The notes below the pieces were generated by a model. It worked only from the letters and a program-made list of their open reading frames with translations, was not told the DNA's origin and did not search any database. From Zeugodacus cucurbitae (lineage: Eukaryota > Arthropoda > Insecta > Diptera > Tephritidae), in assembly GCF_028554725.1 (NCBI RefSeq), contig NC_071667.1:85412001-85476000 (forward strand): a DNA stretch of 64,000 nt, in the 5' to 3' direction. The position numbers were made by a program, and so were the translations under genes. Positions 25,701-40,700 of the stretch are shown here, in pieces. The stretch's first letter is position 1; the number at the start of each line of letters is the position of its first letter.

Positions 25701-28700
25701 TTCGCAATTCGCCGACACGAAATCTGAAAATCAATCTCACCGTCATCGGTAAGTATTCAATAGTGGATTATGCAAATGAGTGCCGTAGTTATTAATATGT
25801 GAATCCCAGCGCGAAAATTTGTCTGGCAAATGTGTGCGTGATTAGCTGCGAGCGCTGCCTACAAATGGATATTGAAGGCACAGAGGCAAATGGCGAATTA
25901 ACGACAATAAAATGGACAGAATGTGTGCAAATCGATTTGGACGACTATTCGCACATATCTATTGTCGCCCATCGTCGCCGCAACTGCGCACACCGATACA
26001 CACAGAGGCATTGTAGGCCACCTCGGGGAAAAAGTAGCCTGATTCCTCCATCGTAAACAAAGGGTCTGGCATTTCATGCATACTTCCATTCCGACTTTCG
26101 CTCGTACATTGTCCTGCCACTTTTTGTTTTTGTGTGGCACATTCATTTTATTGTCATTAGGCGCGCTACAACAACAACAGCAACGTGTCCGTTTATGCAA
26201 CATGTAATTTTTCGTATGTACTCGTGCAGCAATAACAACAAGCACATAGCAATTATGATGCAGTGATGGCATAAAGCATTAAGGCAATGCAATAGGCGTG
26301 CTGTCTCGCAATTGTCTCTTCATTGCAGTTGGCAACCACTGCCACGAACGGCTGTTGCACGAACGGCAATAAAGTTGTCTGTGGCTGCCACACCCTCTTG
26401 TTGGTTCTTTTTAAGAGATTTATGCAGTTCTGTGTGCTTTAAGCACTTTGACTGAGCTTGTGTGCCACGACACACACACATGCGAGTATGTCTGAACAAA
26501 AGACACTCACGGCTTATTGTACGCCCATATCAACAGCTGACGTCTTCTTTAATAAAACGCCAATGGGCAGAGCTGACCTCATTTTTAAATTTCATATCTC
26601 AATTTTAATTTTGAGAAATGCTTTTATGGAACGGAGTACAATGAAACTTATGTTCATGGAAAGTTTTTATCTCTTGGAAGACATGATACATAAAACGATG
26701 TAATGGCATTTTAAAAATGGCGTGGATACTTGCTTAAGCCTGCTGCTCACTTCGAAATTAGACTCGATAGGTATGAGTACTGTCTATAGACTCCATAGGC
26801 GATTGTTACACAAACTCCTTATTTGAGTTTATAAATAAAAAGGAAACACGACAAAAGCTTTTCTCCTCTAAAACTTAAAGTTCCATTTTGTTGTCCAGTG
26901 TACTCTTGTGCCAATATAGTACTAAAAAGTATGTAATTCAGCAAATATGTATTTATAAATAGAGTGCTCCGGCTTTACTACGTAATCCTTCACTGCTCAG
27001 AGCGCTGGTAATCGTGAGCTTTCGGGGCTTACAGTTGCATGTTGCCGCTATTAATTTAGTGCTTAAGTAAAAATGTGCCACAACATGCAAAGTTCAATGT
27101 GCAGAAAATGCTGCGTGACAGCAATTTACTTATTTTGTTTACATTGTATTTTTGTATTTTTGACCAGTTCAATGCGCTAACTACGATTTACAAGTACGTC
27201 ACCAATAGCCATACATACGTATTTACATATACATATATATATTGTGAGGTGTGTGTGTGTGCTGTGTTGGTTGGCGTGTTTCGGCGTCACTTGAAATGAC
27301 TCGTGTAGTACAAAACTTGGTGGAGCGCCAGTGTAACGATTTTCCGAACTATAAATATTTGAAATAACGCAAACGCTTGTGTGTCTGTAAATGCTAGCTG
27401 GCGTACGCTCAGTGTACGTCACGCGCCAAATTTCTATCGAATGGGCGCCGGTGGCAGCCGTAAATGGCAATCTGTTGTGGTTTTTAATGCGGCTAAACTG
27501 GTTGCACTTTGTTCTCAAGGTGCACACAAGCACCTACGTGCATATACAGTTGTATGTTGCAACAACTCATGTGGCACGCGTTGTTGCTGTACATTGCTAA
27601 CGTTTTTTCCCTACTAATTGCTGCTATACTCGTATATGCATTGTGTTGGCTGTTTTGTTGTTGTTGTTGTACCTGTTCATGTTGCACGCGTTTGTCAGCA
27701 ACGTTCGCCACTGCGCAACGGTAATCACCAATCCGTAAGCATAATTTGTCACGTATTATTTGCTGTTATTTGCTACGCTACACGACATTGAACACGTTCC
27801 GTTGCATAGCGCTTACATACATACATATCAACACAAATATATATAAAGCCTTTTAAAACACTTGCAGGGATCTTTATTTACACACAACAAATGCTCCACA
27901 GACTTTGTTGACTAAGTCTTCTCGATTCTTATGGCGTAGAAATGTGTAAGAGGGATGGAGTTGTTTGCTTTCTCTGCACTTTCTTCTTGTCTTCTATTGT
28001 CTTATTAGGATGTATGTATGTAACTACATAATTATATGGAAGCAAGTGTTTGAGTGTAATTATGAAATTCACAACAAAGATATACTGATTTCACAGCAGT
28101 CCCTTTAAGGTTTTGTTATGTTTATGTATCAGACAAAAATTAATTTTGTGTAGTGTCCAACAAAATCCCAATTGTTGTCCGATACCGATGGCGATACTGA
28201 ATTTTTTGGTCAATACTGACTGGTGTCCATTCCGATTAACAGGTCGGCCTTTAATTTTGTATGCTAAACTAGAGACAGCGTATCTCACTAAGTAACCGAG
28301 ATTGCTAGAAGAACATTATAATTAATATAACATGCACTACAACTTTAAAATTATTAATATCGAATATGTCATGTAGTACAAGGTAGTCCAAACTGTCCAG
28401 ATCTCTTAAAATCCGTCTGACATACACAAATACATAAATATATGTAGGTTGATTGTCAAAATGCACTTAAATAAGAAAATAATGTTTTTACTAGACAACT
28501 GCATAACCTAGAAGTCCATGGAACAATTTTTCATTTACTAAAGTACAAACATACTTTCCATGTATCAAGGCGGCAAGTTTGTAAAAGATAAGCCACAATG
28601 CAAGTGTCTGCTAGCAACCTAGCAACAGCAGCTAAATGAACCGACTCAACTTGTGATTTCATAATAAATATTTAAGAGGTATTTTCGGCATTGCTGATAT

Positions 28701-31700
28701 ATGCAGTCATTAGTACGGACACGTAGTTGCAACGCAAACAGTTATTTATGCAACCGAGCAATTTTTCAACAACACATTCATAAAATAGTTACAGTTGCAT
28801 ATAGCCACAGCTTCATGTCCATATATTCTGGAAAGCAATTGTATTGGCTGCAGTGCATCGGTCATTGAGTTACTTTTGTGCGAACAAATACTGCAAGCCA
28901 TTTGTGTTGATAACTGGAGACAGAAGACAGTGTTTGGCACTTCGTCTTCATTAAGCAGTTACATGGTCTGGACCGTTAAAAGCTCATTCTCAATACTTTA
29001 AAAGCTTTTCTAAAGCATTGCCACAAGTATATATTAACAGTAAAATGCAATTGCACCTAAATGCAGTTGTTGCTGTTCATTCTAGCATTCAAAAATTTAT
29101 TCACTCGGGTACTTAACAGTTTCTGACACCACCTTTTCGCTTTAAGTGGAGTGTTACTGAATTATTGGGGTAAACTTTGGACTACCAAAGCAGTTATCTT
29201 ATTGGTCCAAACAAGTGTTATTTATAATTATATATGGAACTTATTCATCCTTATAAAATAATTGTATTGTAATTTGTTTACTTTTTTTAGTTCCACCGGA
29301 TCGTCCTGTCATTTATGGCCCTAACAGACATGATAAAGCCAGCAATGTGGAGTCGTTTAACGAGGGCACGGATATAGTGTTGGCTTGTGAAGTGACCGGC
29401 GGTAAGATTCTCAATATCGTTTTGCAACTTAATTAGAGTCTTAATCAGACTGTCTATCAATATATAATATAACTCAATAAGTTTTTAGAATAGTATTATA
29501 TAACAGTATTTACGTTTCATATTCTGAGTTGTGTGCTAACAAACTCTGAAAAAGGTTTCATTGTGAGATCGAAATACTAATTTAAACTCCTCTCTGTCTC
29601 TCGCTATCATTTCCGGTACCAAAATCAACAACAACAACAACGTTTGACGCTGTCACATTTGATAATGCCGTCATCTCAACGACCACCGCAACCAACGGCA
29701 CTAAACCAACACATAACTCTCAACATTACCAACACCGATGCATATGCGACCGTGTGTGACGACAATGTACTCGACGTTACAATTTATGTCATCTTCATGG
29801 CAAAAATCCATTTGCTCTGCTGCTTTAAATGAACGAAAAAATTCTTGACTACGAAAACGAATAACCAAAAACAATAACAAAAACAAAAACAAAAAACTTG
29901 TAATAAAACGAATAACTGCAATGGACCATCAACGAATATAAACTACAACAACAACAACAACCAACGCCACAACGACAACAATAATAAACATGTAACTAAC
30001 TAATGGCCGCCGCACTCAACTGTGCAACTTAACTGACAATGATGAACTGGCAAAAATATTTCTCAATACCAATTTTTCTCTGCTGTTTTCCTTTGTTTTC
30101 GGCATTCATTTATTTTTGCATTTTTTCCCCTTTTTTCGACGAGAACTTACCACATTTTTCGTTATTTTTTCACGAAATTTTTTTTTTTGTTTTCCTTCAA
30201 CTCTTCTCTTTTGTTTTTGTTGTTTTTTTTTTTTTGTTTTTTTACGCTTTCGCTTAACTTGCTTTTACTTGGCGTAACTGGAACATCACTGCACTGATAT
30301 TGCCATTGTTGGCGTTGCTGTTACTGCTGCTGCTGCTGCTGCCGTCACTTCGGTTGTTGGCATCGTCGCTGTCATGGCCACTAATAACAAAAAACAAAAA
30401 AACCTCAAACTGAAAACAAAATCACAAATACAAATACCAAACTATTGTGGACGCCACTCCTCCTCTCTGGTGTGTGTATGTGTGTGTTTGGTCAACACTG
30501 GCAACAGGACGGCCACGTCCGAATGTAACATGGTATTTAGATAATACGGTGATTGATGAATCTTTCGAGCATCGCCCGGACGGCAAGACTGTTAACCACT
30601 TGTCATATCCAAATATTGGACGACAACATTTGAATGCGAGATTAGTTTGTGTGGCGAGCAATACGAATTTGACACCGCCCAACAACAAAGTGGTCATACT
30701 CGATGTCAATCGTAAGTATCAACATTGCAAAACGGAAAATTTCATACTCTAAGCGAATGTATGTTTACCGGTTGGTGTATATTATAGTTTTACTTTAAAA
30801 TTTGAAGGAACTACTTAATCTCGAAATTATTTTTGCAACGAATGCAATACAACTTCATAAAGATTGTCAGGAAAAGTTTATAAAATCTCGAATAATTTGC
30901 TATAACTTAGTTCATCCAAATATTGGCAATTCTTTCTTCAATTTTAGTAAAACCCGTCGCTGTGCACATAATGACGAAGGATCGTTTCGTATCTGCCGAT
31001 CGCACATACGACATCGAATGCAAGTCTTCCGGTTCAAAGCCAGCCGCAGTTATTACGTGGTGGCGCAACAACAAGCAGCTGAAAAAATTTACCAAAAATG
31101 TAAGTACAACATGAATAACGGTTTTTTAATGCGCTATAATTTAACATAATAAACGAAAAAAACAAAAACATTTACTTACTCATACAGTGAGTGTTCTCTT
31201 TAACAGAAAGTTACTCATACGCACTGTCACCTTTCTATCACTTAGGAGGTTTTAACTGTTGTCATATTTTTAAAACTAAATTTAATTGAAATTACAATAA
31301 CCGTATCTAGCAATATTCATATGCCGTTATTATCGGCTGATAGATACTATAATATATTATATATATCTTCAAAGCTAATATTTCTCTTCAGTCAAGCTTT
31401 TGCAATAAGATAACAACTTTCCAGTTAACCAAGACGCGAAATGATTTAGCAATTTTCTTAATAGTAATTCTACATTTTTTCCTTCCCCCTTGTGCTAATC
31501 TGCTTGCTGCGTCCGCAACAGTTTAATGAACCCGACAATCAATCCTTGAGCATATTGACATTCACGCCCACTCGCGAGGACGATGGCAAGTATTTGACGT
31601 GTCGTGCCGAAAATCAATTCATCGAAAGCAGCTCCATCGAGGACAAGTGGCGCATGGTTGTGCACTGTAAGTAATGAAATGCAATTATTTTACGCTCTAG

Positions 31701-34700
31701 TGTATGTGTGTGTGTGTGAATGCGAAGTGTTTAAATATAATTGTGTGTATGTAAATTGGATAATTTCAGCGAAGTGCGGATGGGTAATTATGGTGAAATT
31801 ACGAAAATAAGTGGTTGTGCTGTGCCGCCGAAAGTGATCAATAACCATCAAAGCGCGTTACTAAATGCCGTTATACCAATGTATATACAGATGTATGTAT
31901 GTAAATATTTCGAAATGTGCGAGCACAGCGATGTTGGCACTGGCAGTGGGGCGCCAGGCGAGGGATGGTCAATGGAATGTTTAGCAAGCAATGCGGCGTT
32001 TAGCAATAGAGCTAATTCAAATACCAAACCATGTCCATAAATAAGCCCGCACAACACGACACACATACATAACCGTAAATATACCAAAACCACAAAAATA
32101 CCAAAAATACAAACACTAAAAACTAAATGCCCCAACGTTGGGAATGCCCTTTGACACTTACATTCAATTTAATTCAATTGCGAAGCTGTGCAAATGCTCG
32201 GAGCTTTTCGTTGTCCGCTGTGCTTTTGTTACTTTCACTCGGAATTAGTTATACCCGTGCGTAATTAGCTAACAAGGGTATTACAGCGCTGTGCGTGAAG
32301 TCTATACTTAGAGTAATTAAATCAGTATTTAAGATTATTCAGTCTGGTAAGAGACGAGATGAGTACAGAAGCAGAGCTTTCATTCAAAGCTCAAAACTAA
32401 AAGATTAATCGAAAGCTTTCATTAAAAAAATCTCCCTAACTGCATTATACGCCGAGCACAAAAATTTTGGTTCCACCCGCAGCTGATCAGCCCCCGAATT
32501 GTTATTTGCATTCGCAGTCTGGCATGGGTTGTGATTAGAAATGAAATTGGCCAAGTTTGTAATAAAAATAAATTACCCATTTGCATTGCTCGGCGGTCGG
32601 TGGTCGGCATGTTGCGCCGAAAGAGGCAGTGCGAGGAGCGAATTCTCTGAAAAAGGACAATTTGCCACTACGAGTGTCCTTGTTGTAGGGATATTGTTCA
32701 AAACATATTGCAGGCATACACAATTATTTATGCAATGTTGTTGTTGTTGTTATAAAATATTTACTCGTAGTTTTTGTATGAAAACACAAAGGCAACACAA
32801 GACCACAACTACAATACATTTTCGTCGTAGTAAAATGTTTAACGGTGACAGGCATCGATGCTTTCATCATCATGCAAAGCTCCACCACCACACCACCACA
32901 AAAACGCTGCAAATGGCCCGGCTTAACGATTCTTTATATTTGAGTCTATTCTATTTAACTCGCCAGCTCGTTTTGTGCGGATGCCTCTTTCGGCATACAT
33001 AAATATTTTTACTGTCCGCCGCCGACCATTTACTTTAATATCACCTCTGTTGAGAGATATCAAATTTCGTATGCAGATTATTTATGAACACTGCACTCAC
33101 ACACGCACAATCGGCGATAGGCGTAATTACTGTTAGCTCCATTGCGGTTACTTTGTTTGCCCTTCAGTGGTAATTTCGCTTTGATTTTGTTACTTCCAGC
33201 GGTTACTTTTTATAACTGTACTCCAGCGCCAATTTTTATGCTTTTAGTTAGCGAAGCATTACAAAATGGTTTCCGGGGAGTACGGAGATGGTCGATGCTT
33301 TCATTTCGTTAATATATTGATTATGGTGTGTGCAAATGTGATGAAATTTAAATCCGGAGCAAGCTGGTAGAGGGCGCTGCTGAACTCGAGATCTTCCTTT
33401 TTTTTAAGAAACTTAATGAAGATAATAATATATAAGACTTCGCGAATCGTTCACCATGACCTGAATTCAACTGGATGGTAATCATTAAATTTAAATATAA
33501 TCATTAAAATTCTAAAAAATAATCTGAGATAAGTTCAGTCCGCGGCGGGAATACTGATGAAACATATTAGCTTCATCTCAGCCATCATCCGTAAATACAT
33601 CTAAACATCTGTTTGTGTGATTGTAAAATTAGTTTCCAGACCTTCAAAACTATATATTGATAATACAACCCCAAGTGGAACAAAATAACTACTAATTACT
33701 TTCTCTTTGCAGATCAACCAACGGCTCACCTAAAAATGGGTTCTTCATTAAATCCCGACGATATTAAGGAGGGTGATGACGTCTATTTTGAGTGTGTTAT
33801 ACAATCTAACCCCAAACCCTACAAAATGTCATGGTTTCATAACGTAAGTCAAACCAAAAATAAATACACAAATGAGCAAATAATTTGATAAATAAATGCA
33901 TGTCTGCCTAAGACGCGCAAAAACATTCCATGACTGCTTTTCCAACTGCTAAAACACATTAAATCATATAAGCACTTAAATGAAATGATATGTGCACCAC
34001 AAATGAGTGCAAATTTGTTGCAAGAGAAACTTTTGAGGATAAAAAGTGTCATATAAACTGAGCGTGCAAAAACCATCCATGCAACTTATTTGAATTCAGC
34101 TGTTGTATGGTATTAGAACCATCATGGTGGCAACATTCATGTCTGGTTGTCTGCCAAGCCAAGAAAAAATGGGAGGCAGGGTTTTACAGTTGTCGTAGAA
34201 AGTTTTATGGCTCATGGTTTTCCATAACAGCTTTTGGTGGCTTTCAATGTCAGTAAATTACTGGATTAGAAAGATATTAAGTGCCGTCAAGTTTAGATTT
34301 TATAAAAAAAGTTCTGACATTTTAGTTTATGAATGTAACGTTTAGTTTGATTTTCTATGTGGTAACTTGTATTCCTAGCACATTTGGAAGGCTAAACATC
34401 TTATATCAAAATATTAAAATTAAAATTCGTAGTAGATATACCTCTTTTCAACAATTATGAGAGCAATATCAATCATTTTCTAAGATACTGTCTTCTCATC
34501 TTCATTATTAATATATTCTTAATTACCCGAAGATAGATCTGACCAACCGGCACAATTTTTTGGAGCGTCAAGAATCGAAATTAATTTCTCAATTATAAAA
34601 TTTTCAATATACATTTCAATTGCAGTCCTGAATGAGATCTGTCATCAAACTTTATTTATTTTCCAATAAATAATATAGTTTATACAACATCTTGGCTGAT

Positions 34701-37700
34701 AATTTCAAAAGGAATTCACACATGTCATTCCACGAACAAATTAATCTGTCTTAAAGTGAAGTTATGCATGTGCACTTACGTCAAATATTTCTCTTTACTC
34801 TTCGGTTGCTGCTCTCTGCTCTGCTCCGCACATATCATTTCATCGTTTGCTGCTGGCATTCTTGGTGGCGTTGATGCGTTCATTTCATCATTTGCTCAAC
34901 GCTGCTTCGCGCAGACTTGAGGATATTGTACAATATACTTAAATTCGTTTTTTCACTTATATCGCATTCTTTTCATTCTCTTTTCATGCTCTCTTCTCGG
35001 TGCTTTTACGCAACGCTGCACTTTCGCGACACCTTATCGAACTGCAACGGCAACGACATTAACAATAACAATGTATCATTGGCTGCACTTTAGGGCAAGG
35101 AACTGCATCACAACATCTCAGCCGGCATTATCCTCTCGGATCAATCACTCGTGCTGCAGAGTGTCTCACGTGCATCCGCTGGTGATTACACGTGTTTGGC
35201 TGTGAATTCGGAGGGCAGGGGCGCCAGTAATCCGGTTTCGTTGCATATACGCTGTAAGTACCGAGTGAAAACAATTTGATTTCATCATTGCTGATTACTT
35301 TCTGTGTCATTACACACACACACACATACATATGTTGTATGATTTATTGTGCGCGTGAGTGAGTGAGTGAGCGAGTGAGACCTCGTGTCCTCATACATTT
35401 TAAACACGTCGACGTGTTTTAAAACAGGTGTACGAGTGTGTGAGTTTGTAAAGGACTAACGAATGCTCATCAACGCCGTTATTTCCGAAACATTTCCCAA
35501 TAGAAAATCGTGTTAACGGGGTAATAGTTGTTGCTGCACCTTTGCTACGAGCTCTCTATGTAAGTGTTTGGCCTCAGCGCGCGTTTGAGACCGAACTTAG
35601 AATTTCTAAATTATTATTGCGCAAGAATTGTAGTCTAAATTTTAAAGTTTTTCTGGCCAAAGAGTTGAATAACTCGAAATTTAAGAACGCACTTAAACAC
35701 TTTTGTAAGCACATTAACGCACTTAAGTAAGACGTAAAAAGTTTCTAAGCGGTCTAATGCACTAAAAAGCTTTGTTGCGCTTTCAAAGGGTCCTAAAAGT
35801 TGTTGTGCGTACAAAAAATAAATAAAAAGTAGGCCTTTCGTCCAGCAGCTGTTGTCCAGCGTATAAAGACTATATTGCGTGACCCACACATAGACACAAT
35901 TACATGCAAATTTTCCGAAAGAAATTCAAGGGAAGTGCAGTGGCAAAAGGCCTCAGGGATCAAAAGAAACCCCGCAACTCGATTAATCCCGCCGAAGAAA
36001 GCGCACGAAAAGAAACCAAAAACAAATCGAATAATGCAATGAATAAACGAAGACAACCAATAGAAGAACAGGCGAACCACTGATTCACACGCATATACTC
36101 ACACACACAAACACATATACACTCCGAAAAACTTAGAACAGAGTCGACAAGAGTCGCCAAGATGAAATGAAGTGTAACTGCGGACATTTAAAGCGTCGCG
36201 AAATCGCGCTGACGGAGTGTGGAGTTAAGTTGAAAGGAAAATAGCTCAAGAGCAGTAAAACGAGAAGGCAGCGAGACACAGCGCTGAAAGACAGAAAGAC
36301 AGGCGCTTAGGCGGAAGGCAAGAAAACCATTTTACAGTAATGAATATTTTTTAGAGAGACTTATAGCCGGCACTCTGTGGCGCTAAAGACTTCAGAAGAG
36401 ACGCGATATGGGTAGCTGGAGAGTACGCAGCAGTGATAGAGGCGCCGCAAAGTTTGTCACCCATAACAGCTGTCGACTTTAAGCGCCACTATTTTGCATT
36501 CGTAAAAGGCATTTACTGCGCGAATCAAAACAATAAAAAAGTTGAAAAGCACAAAAAATATGCTGCGAGCGTTTGAGAGCTCGATTGCAACTACACAGAG
36601 CTGAGCAACAGAGGACTTCGTTCGACCCATGGCGAATCCAAGGAGAATAGCTAAGTAAAGGCGAAAAGAAAGGATGGCAGCGCGCCGCACAAAATGCAGA
36701 TCAAGCGTAAAACTTCGGTTAGATTTTTCATTTTCATGGAGATTTCTTTCCGGGCTTTTAATTCGCTTATAAAGTGGAATAAACAAAAGTAATCAAATGT
36801 ATAAAAACTGTAAAGTGGCACAACAGCGCGACTGGGCACAGTCAAAGACTTCAATAAGATTACAAAAATATATAAAAGTGAAATAACAAAAACGCTAAGA
36901 ATATAATGCGCTAAGCCCACGCTGCAGACAATGGAGATGGCGAGTTTTCGGCGCACATTTTCCACCGCATGTCAGCTATAGTGGCGACTCTGACACTTTA
37001 AGAACGAACGGATAAATGCATAAAGGGATTTGCGCACAGAATTTCGGATTATTGTGGAAAATAGAACGCGGCAGGGCGTCAGTGATGAATGGACGGATGT
37101 GGCTCACATCGCTTATCATACAAAGAAAATTCCTTTATGTCGTCACAGTTGTCTTCAATATGAAGAATACAAGTATGTCAATGATTACTGAAATTTTCCA
37201 CACGGCTTCAATGAGGCCAGGGTTTGCTACATAAGTTGTATTGAGCAATTTTCCTAACTTTCTGATATTGGTGAACATAAGTGAAGGCGAGCGCTAACCA
37301 AGCCAACCTCCTTTATTAATTTATCGCATTTTCCTTTCGTTTCAAAACATTTCATAATCCGTTCTCTACTTGTTGTCAAGCATTATGTTAACAACGAATT
37401 CAGCATTTATCCCTTTTGAGTTTCATGTTTTGGAAATGTATTTCCTTGGTACTGAGGCTGAGACAGCTCGGAGACACTTGGCACTCACCAAAGACAGAAA
37501 CGTCAAGTTTAATTCGCATTAAAATATTTATAACGTACTTAGAAACTTTAAAGGCGAATTAAAACCCAGCGCCAGATTCTGCGTATATAAATAATTGCAT
37601 TCGCAGCAGCGCCGGAAGGCAACAACAGCGACCATGATAAATAAACAGAATCCACAAACTGCAAGAAAAGAAAGAAAGAAAGAAAAATGACAGAATTAGT

Positions 37701-40700
37701 GCCGAGCGAAAAATTGCGCTAAATTCTTCAAGCAACGAAAAAACGCAGCGAGTGCGGAACTACAACAACCTCCCCCCTCCAACTCCTCCTGCTGCCGCAA
37801 GATTTTGTTGCAGCGTGTGTGCGCGCTTGTTTTTGCTGTTGCTGCAGCTGCCCGTTGCCTTTCACATGCTGACTTGATACTTAATTGCAATTTCAAGCCA
37901 ACGCGGCGACTTTCAGGCTAATTACACTCACAAAGCAAAAAAACAGCAATGGAAGTGAAAAACCCATAGAATAGCGAGAGAATAGCGAAAGCATGGCGTA
38001 AGCGAAAAAATAGCAGCCAATGGCGCACATACAACCGAAAAAAGCCAAAAACAACAGCTTTCAAGGGGAAGTGCAGGGAGATTGCGAGCTGGGAGTTGCT
38101 ATGGGTGTGGGTGCAGGAAGCGGCGAATGCAGCCGCGTGGCTGAGTGGATGGTGCGGCGCGTTGCAAGGGTCTTTCGCGCGCGGCACTGCATTCATTTCA
38201 TTATGCGGAGCGTTGGGCATCCGCAAGCAGCAATTTGGTTCCTTACACCACTTACATTTTACATTTTTTCCTCGCCGCTACTTGCTGTTCACACTGCACG
38301 GTTTGTCTACGTAAACAAAAGATCGGCGGTCCGACCCACGCAATAACCTCTAAGGGTGCAAACATGTTTCAACTCACACACATTTTACACACATACATAC
38401 ACACACATACATATACTTACTTATAAATATGCTTTTCTGCTTCACTTCACTGTGTATTCATATTCGGAGTTTCTTTCTTTTCCAATATTTGCTTGTTGGC
38501 CACTTTTTTCTCACTTGCAGTTGCACCCATTTGCGCCACCGATCACGAAGAGCTGCTGGGCGCCCTGAAGCACGAAACGCTGCTGCTAAAATGTGAAGTG
38601 GACTCATCACCGCCAGCGGAGGCATTTACATGGACATTTAACTCGTCCGGCGAACAAACAGAACTGCCCGCCCGACTGCACTCAACGGAGGTAATTATTC
38701 CATGCATTAATAGGTACTTGCATACACATACATACACATGCATAATAAGCAGTGAGAGCGCCAGTGGCTATGCAATGAGGCCCCCCGCTATTGAACCCGA
38801 CCTATTCAGTGGGTGGCAGGCAGTGGCAACGCACATGCATTCCTACTTACGAAACACTTGTGACGCGTTGCTCTGCATTGGCGTGTCATGGACCTGCTTG
38901 CCTCGCTGAAAGCTGGGTGGCCATTTTGGGCTGCCAGAGTGTGGTCGCTCTTCATTGCTCTCCCACTTTTAATTCACTTGACTGGGATTCACACTGTTTT
39001 ATTTCTTTCTTTTTTGTTTCTTTTTTGTTTTTTTTTTTTTTGTTCGTTTGCTACTTAACCTTACTTCTCGCTTATGTGTTCCGCTTTCCTTTCAAGTTAC
39101 TCTGTGTAACTAATGAACATTGGGCGTGTCAAATACTACAAATTGATAGCTTTAGCATTCATTAAAAGCACATAAAATAAACAAGAAATCTTGAAGTCTC
39201 TCAGAGTTTTCCTAATGAATAAATTACAACCCTCTTTTCGCTACTTTTTCTGTTTCTTGAAAGACTCCTTTCATTATATAAATATTGAAAACTGTTTTAC
39301 ATTAATAAAATTGAGTGGTAGGATTTAAGAAGGAAGAATTTTAGAAAGAAATTTAAAAATTAAAACTTTTTTTTTTCAAAACAATCTTTTCGGTTTAGAC
39401 CGGCATGTCGCGACTGAACTACACTCCAGCCACCGACCTCGATTATGGCACAATATCTTGTTGGGGGCGAAACTCCATTGGCCAGCAAAAGAATCCATGC
39501 ATTTTCCAAATCGTCGCTGCAGGTGAGTAAATTATTTACATTTTATTGTCATAAATAACGATCTCTTTGTACTCTTCAGAAGTCATTACTTAAATAATAA
39601 TTATTTTATAATTCAAATTAACTGAACAAAATACTTAAATGATTCCCTTAAGAACTTAATATTGATTAAATAATTAAGATTGATGTGTATCTTTCTCTCA
39701 CAGAACTAGCACTCAGAATATAATCTCCTCTAAATTATTTATATTTTCTATTTTCAGGCCGTCCGTTTCCTTTGCAGAATTGCACTGTCACAAATCAATC
39801 CACCGATTCATTGCAAGTCGACTGTTTGGAGGGTTTCGATGGTGGACTACCTCAAGGCTTCATTTTGGAATTAGTAGAGTTGAATAACTTGCGTTTGGCG
39901 CGAAATTTGAGTTTGTCGGTAAGTATTTAAAATGTAATAATTTATTTCAAAAATTCGCCTTTGTTCACAATAAGGCACAACTAGGCCTTCGATCTAGTTT
40001 TCAAAGAAACCTCTTATGTTTAAAACCCAGAATGTTTCAACCTTTCCAACCGATGACCCGCATGACATTCTCACTAGTACTACCACATTTTTAGATACAT
40101 ATATAGGACTATGAAATAAAGATTTAGAAGAAAATATTGAAATTGTCTGATGCTAACTCTTAGAGTTCTATGAACTTACACGCTTATCTCATATCAGCAT
40201 TAAATCATTTTCAGAATGAGTCAGAATACCACAGTGTACTTGTGGTTAGTACTTCCAAGTTCACAAATCCCTTTTAAACGAAAAAAATCAGAAGAGATCT
40301 AGTAAATTCCTTAAAGGTATGGTTTTCACCAAAGGTGATGCTAATGACATTACCGGAAAAAAATGTCGAAATTATTCGCAAGAAGATAAGTTGAAATCAT
40401 CCCAATACTTCCATCAAATCCATCTTCAGGAGCTAAAAACTAGAGCAAGCCTAACTGTAGCACCATTTGATAGGAGGAGTAGGAGACCTCTGACTTTATG
40501 AGTTGAATGGGGTTTTCTACAGTTTTGCATAAATTTGCTTTAACAGAGCTTTTAATAAAATGGTCTTTACTTCGTTCGTTTCGCTAAGCGTTGCTCATAT
40601 ATAATTTTTGGTGTGCCCACCATTTCGCAAACGTCTCTAATTTTACCAACATTCTGCGAAAACACAACTTTTTATTTATTCAGTTCTCGCGAAAAAATTG

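Noticed and set aside
23264..27724. Identical pairs of short frames repeated 2634 bp apart
   Set aside because: They only reflect the tandem duplication of intron sequence; none has a domain.
22993..28260. Duplicated block as a transposable element
   Set aside because: No terminal inverted or long terminal repeats, no mobile-element genes and no target-site duplication; a simple tandem duplication explains it.
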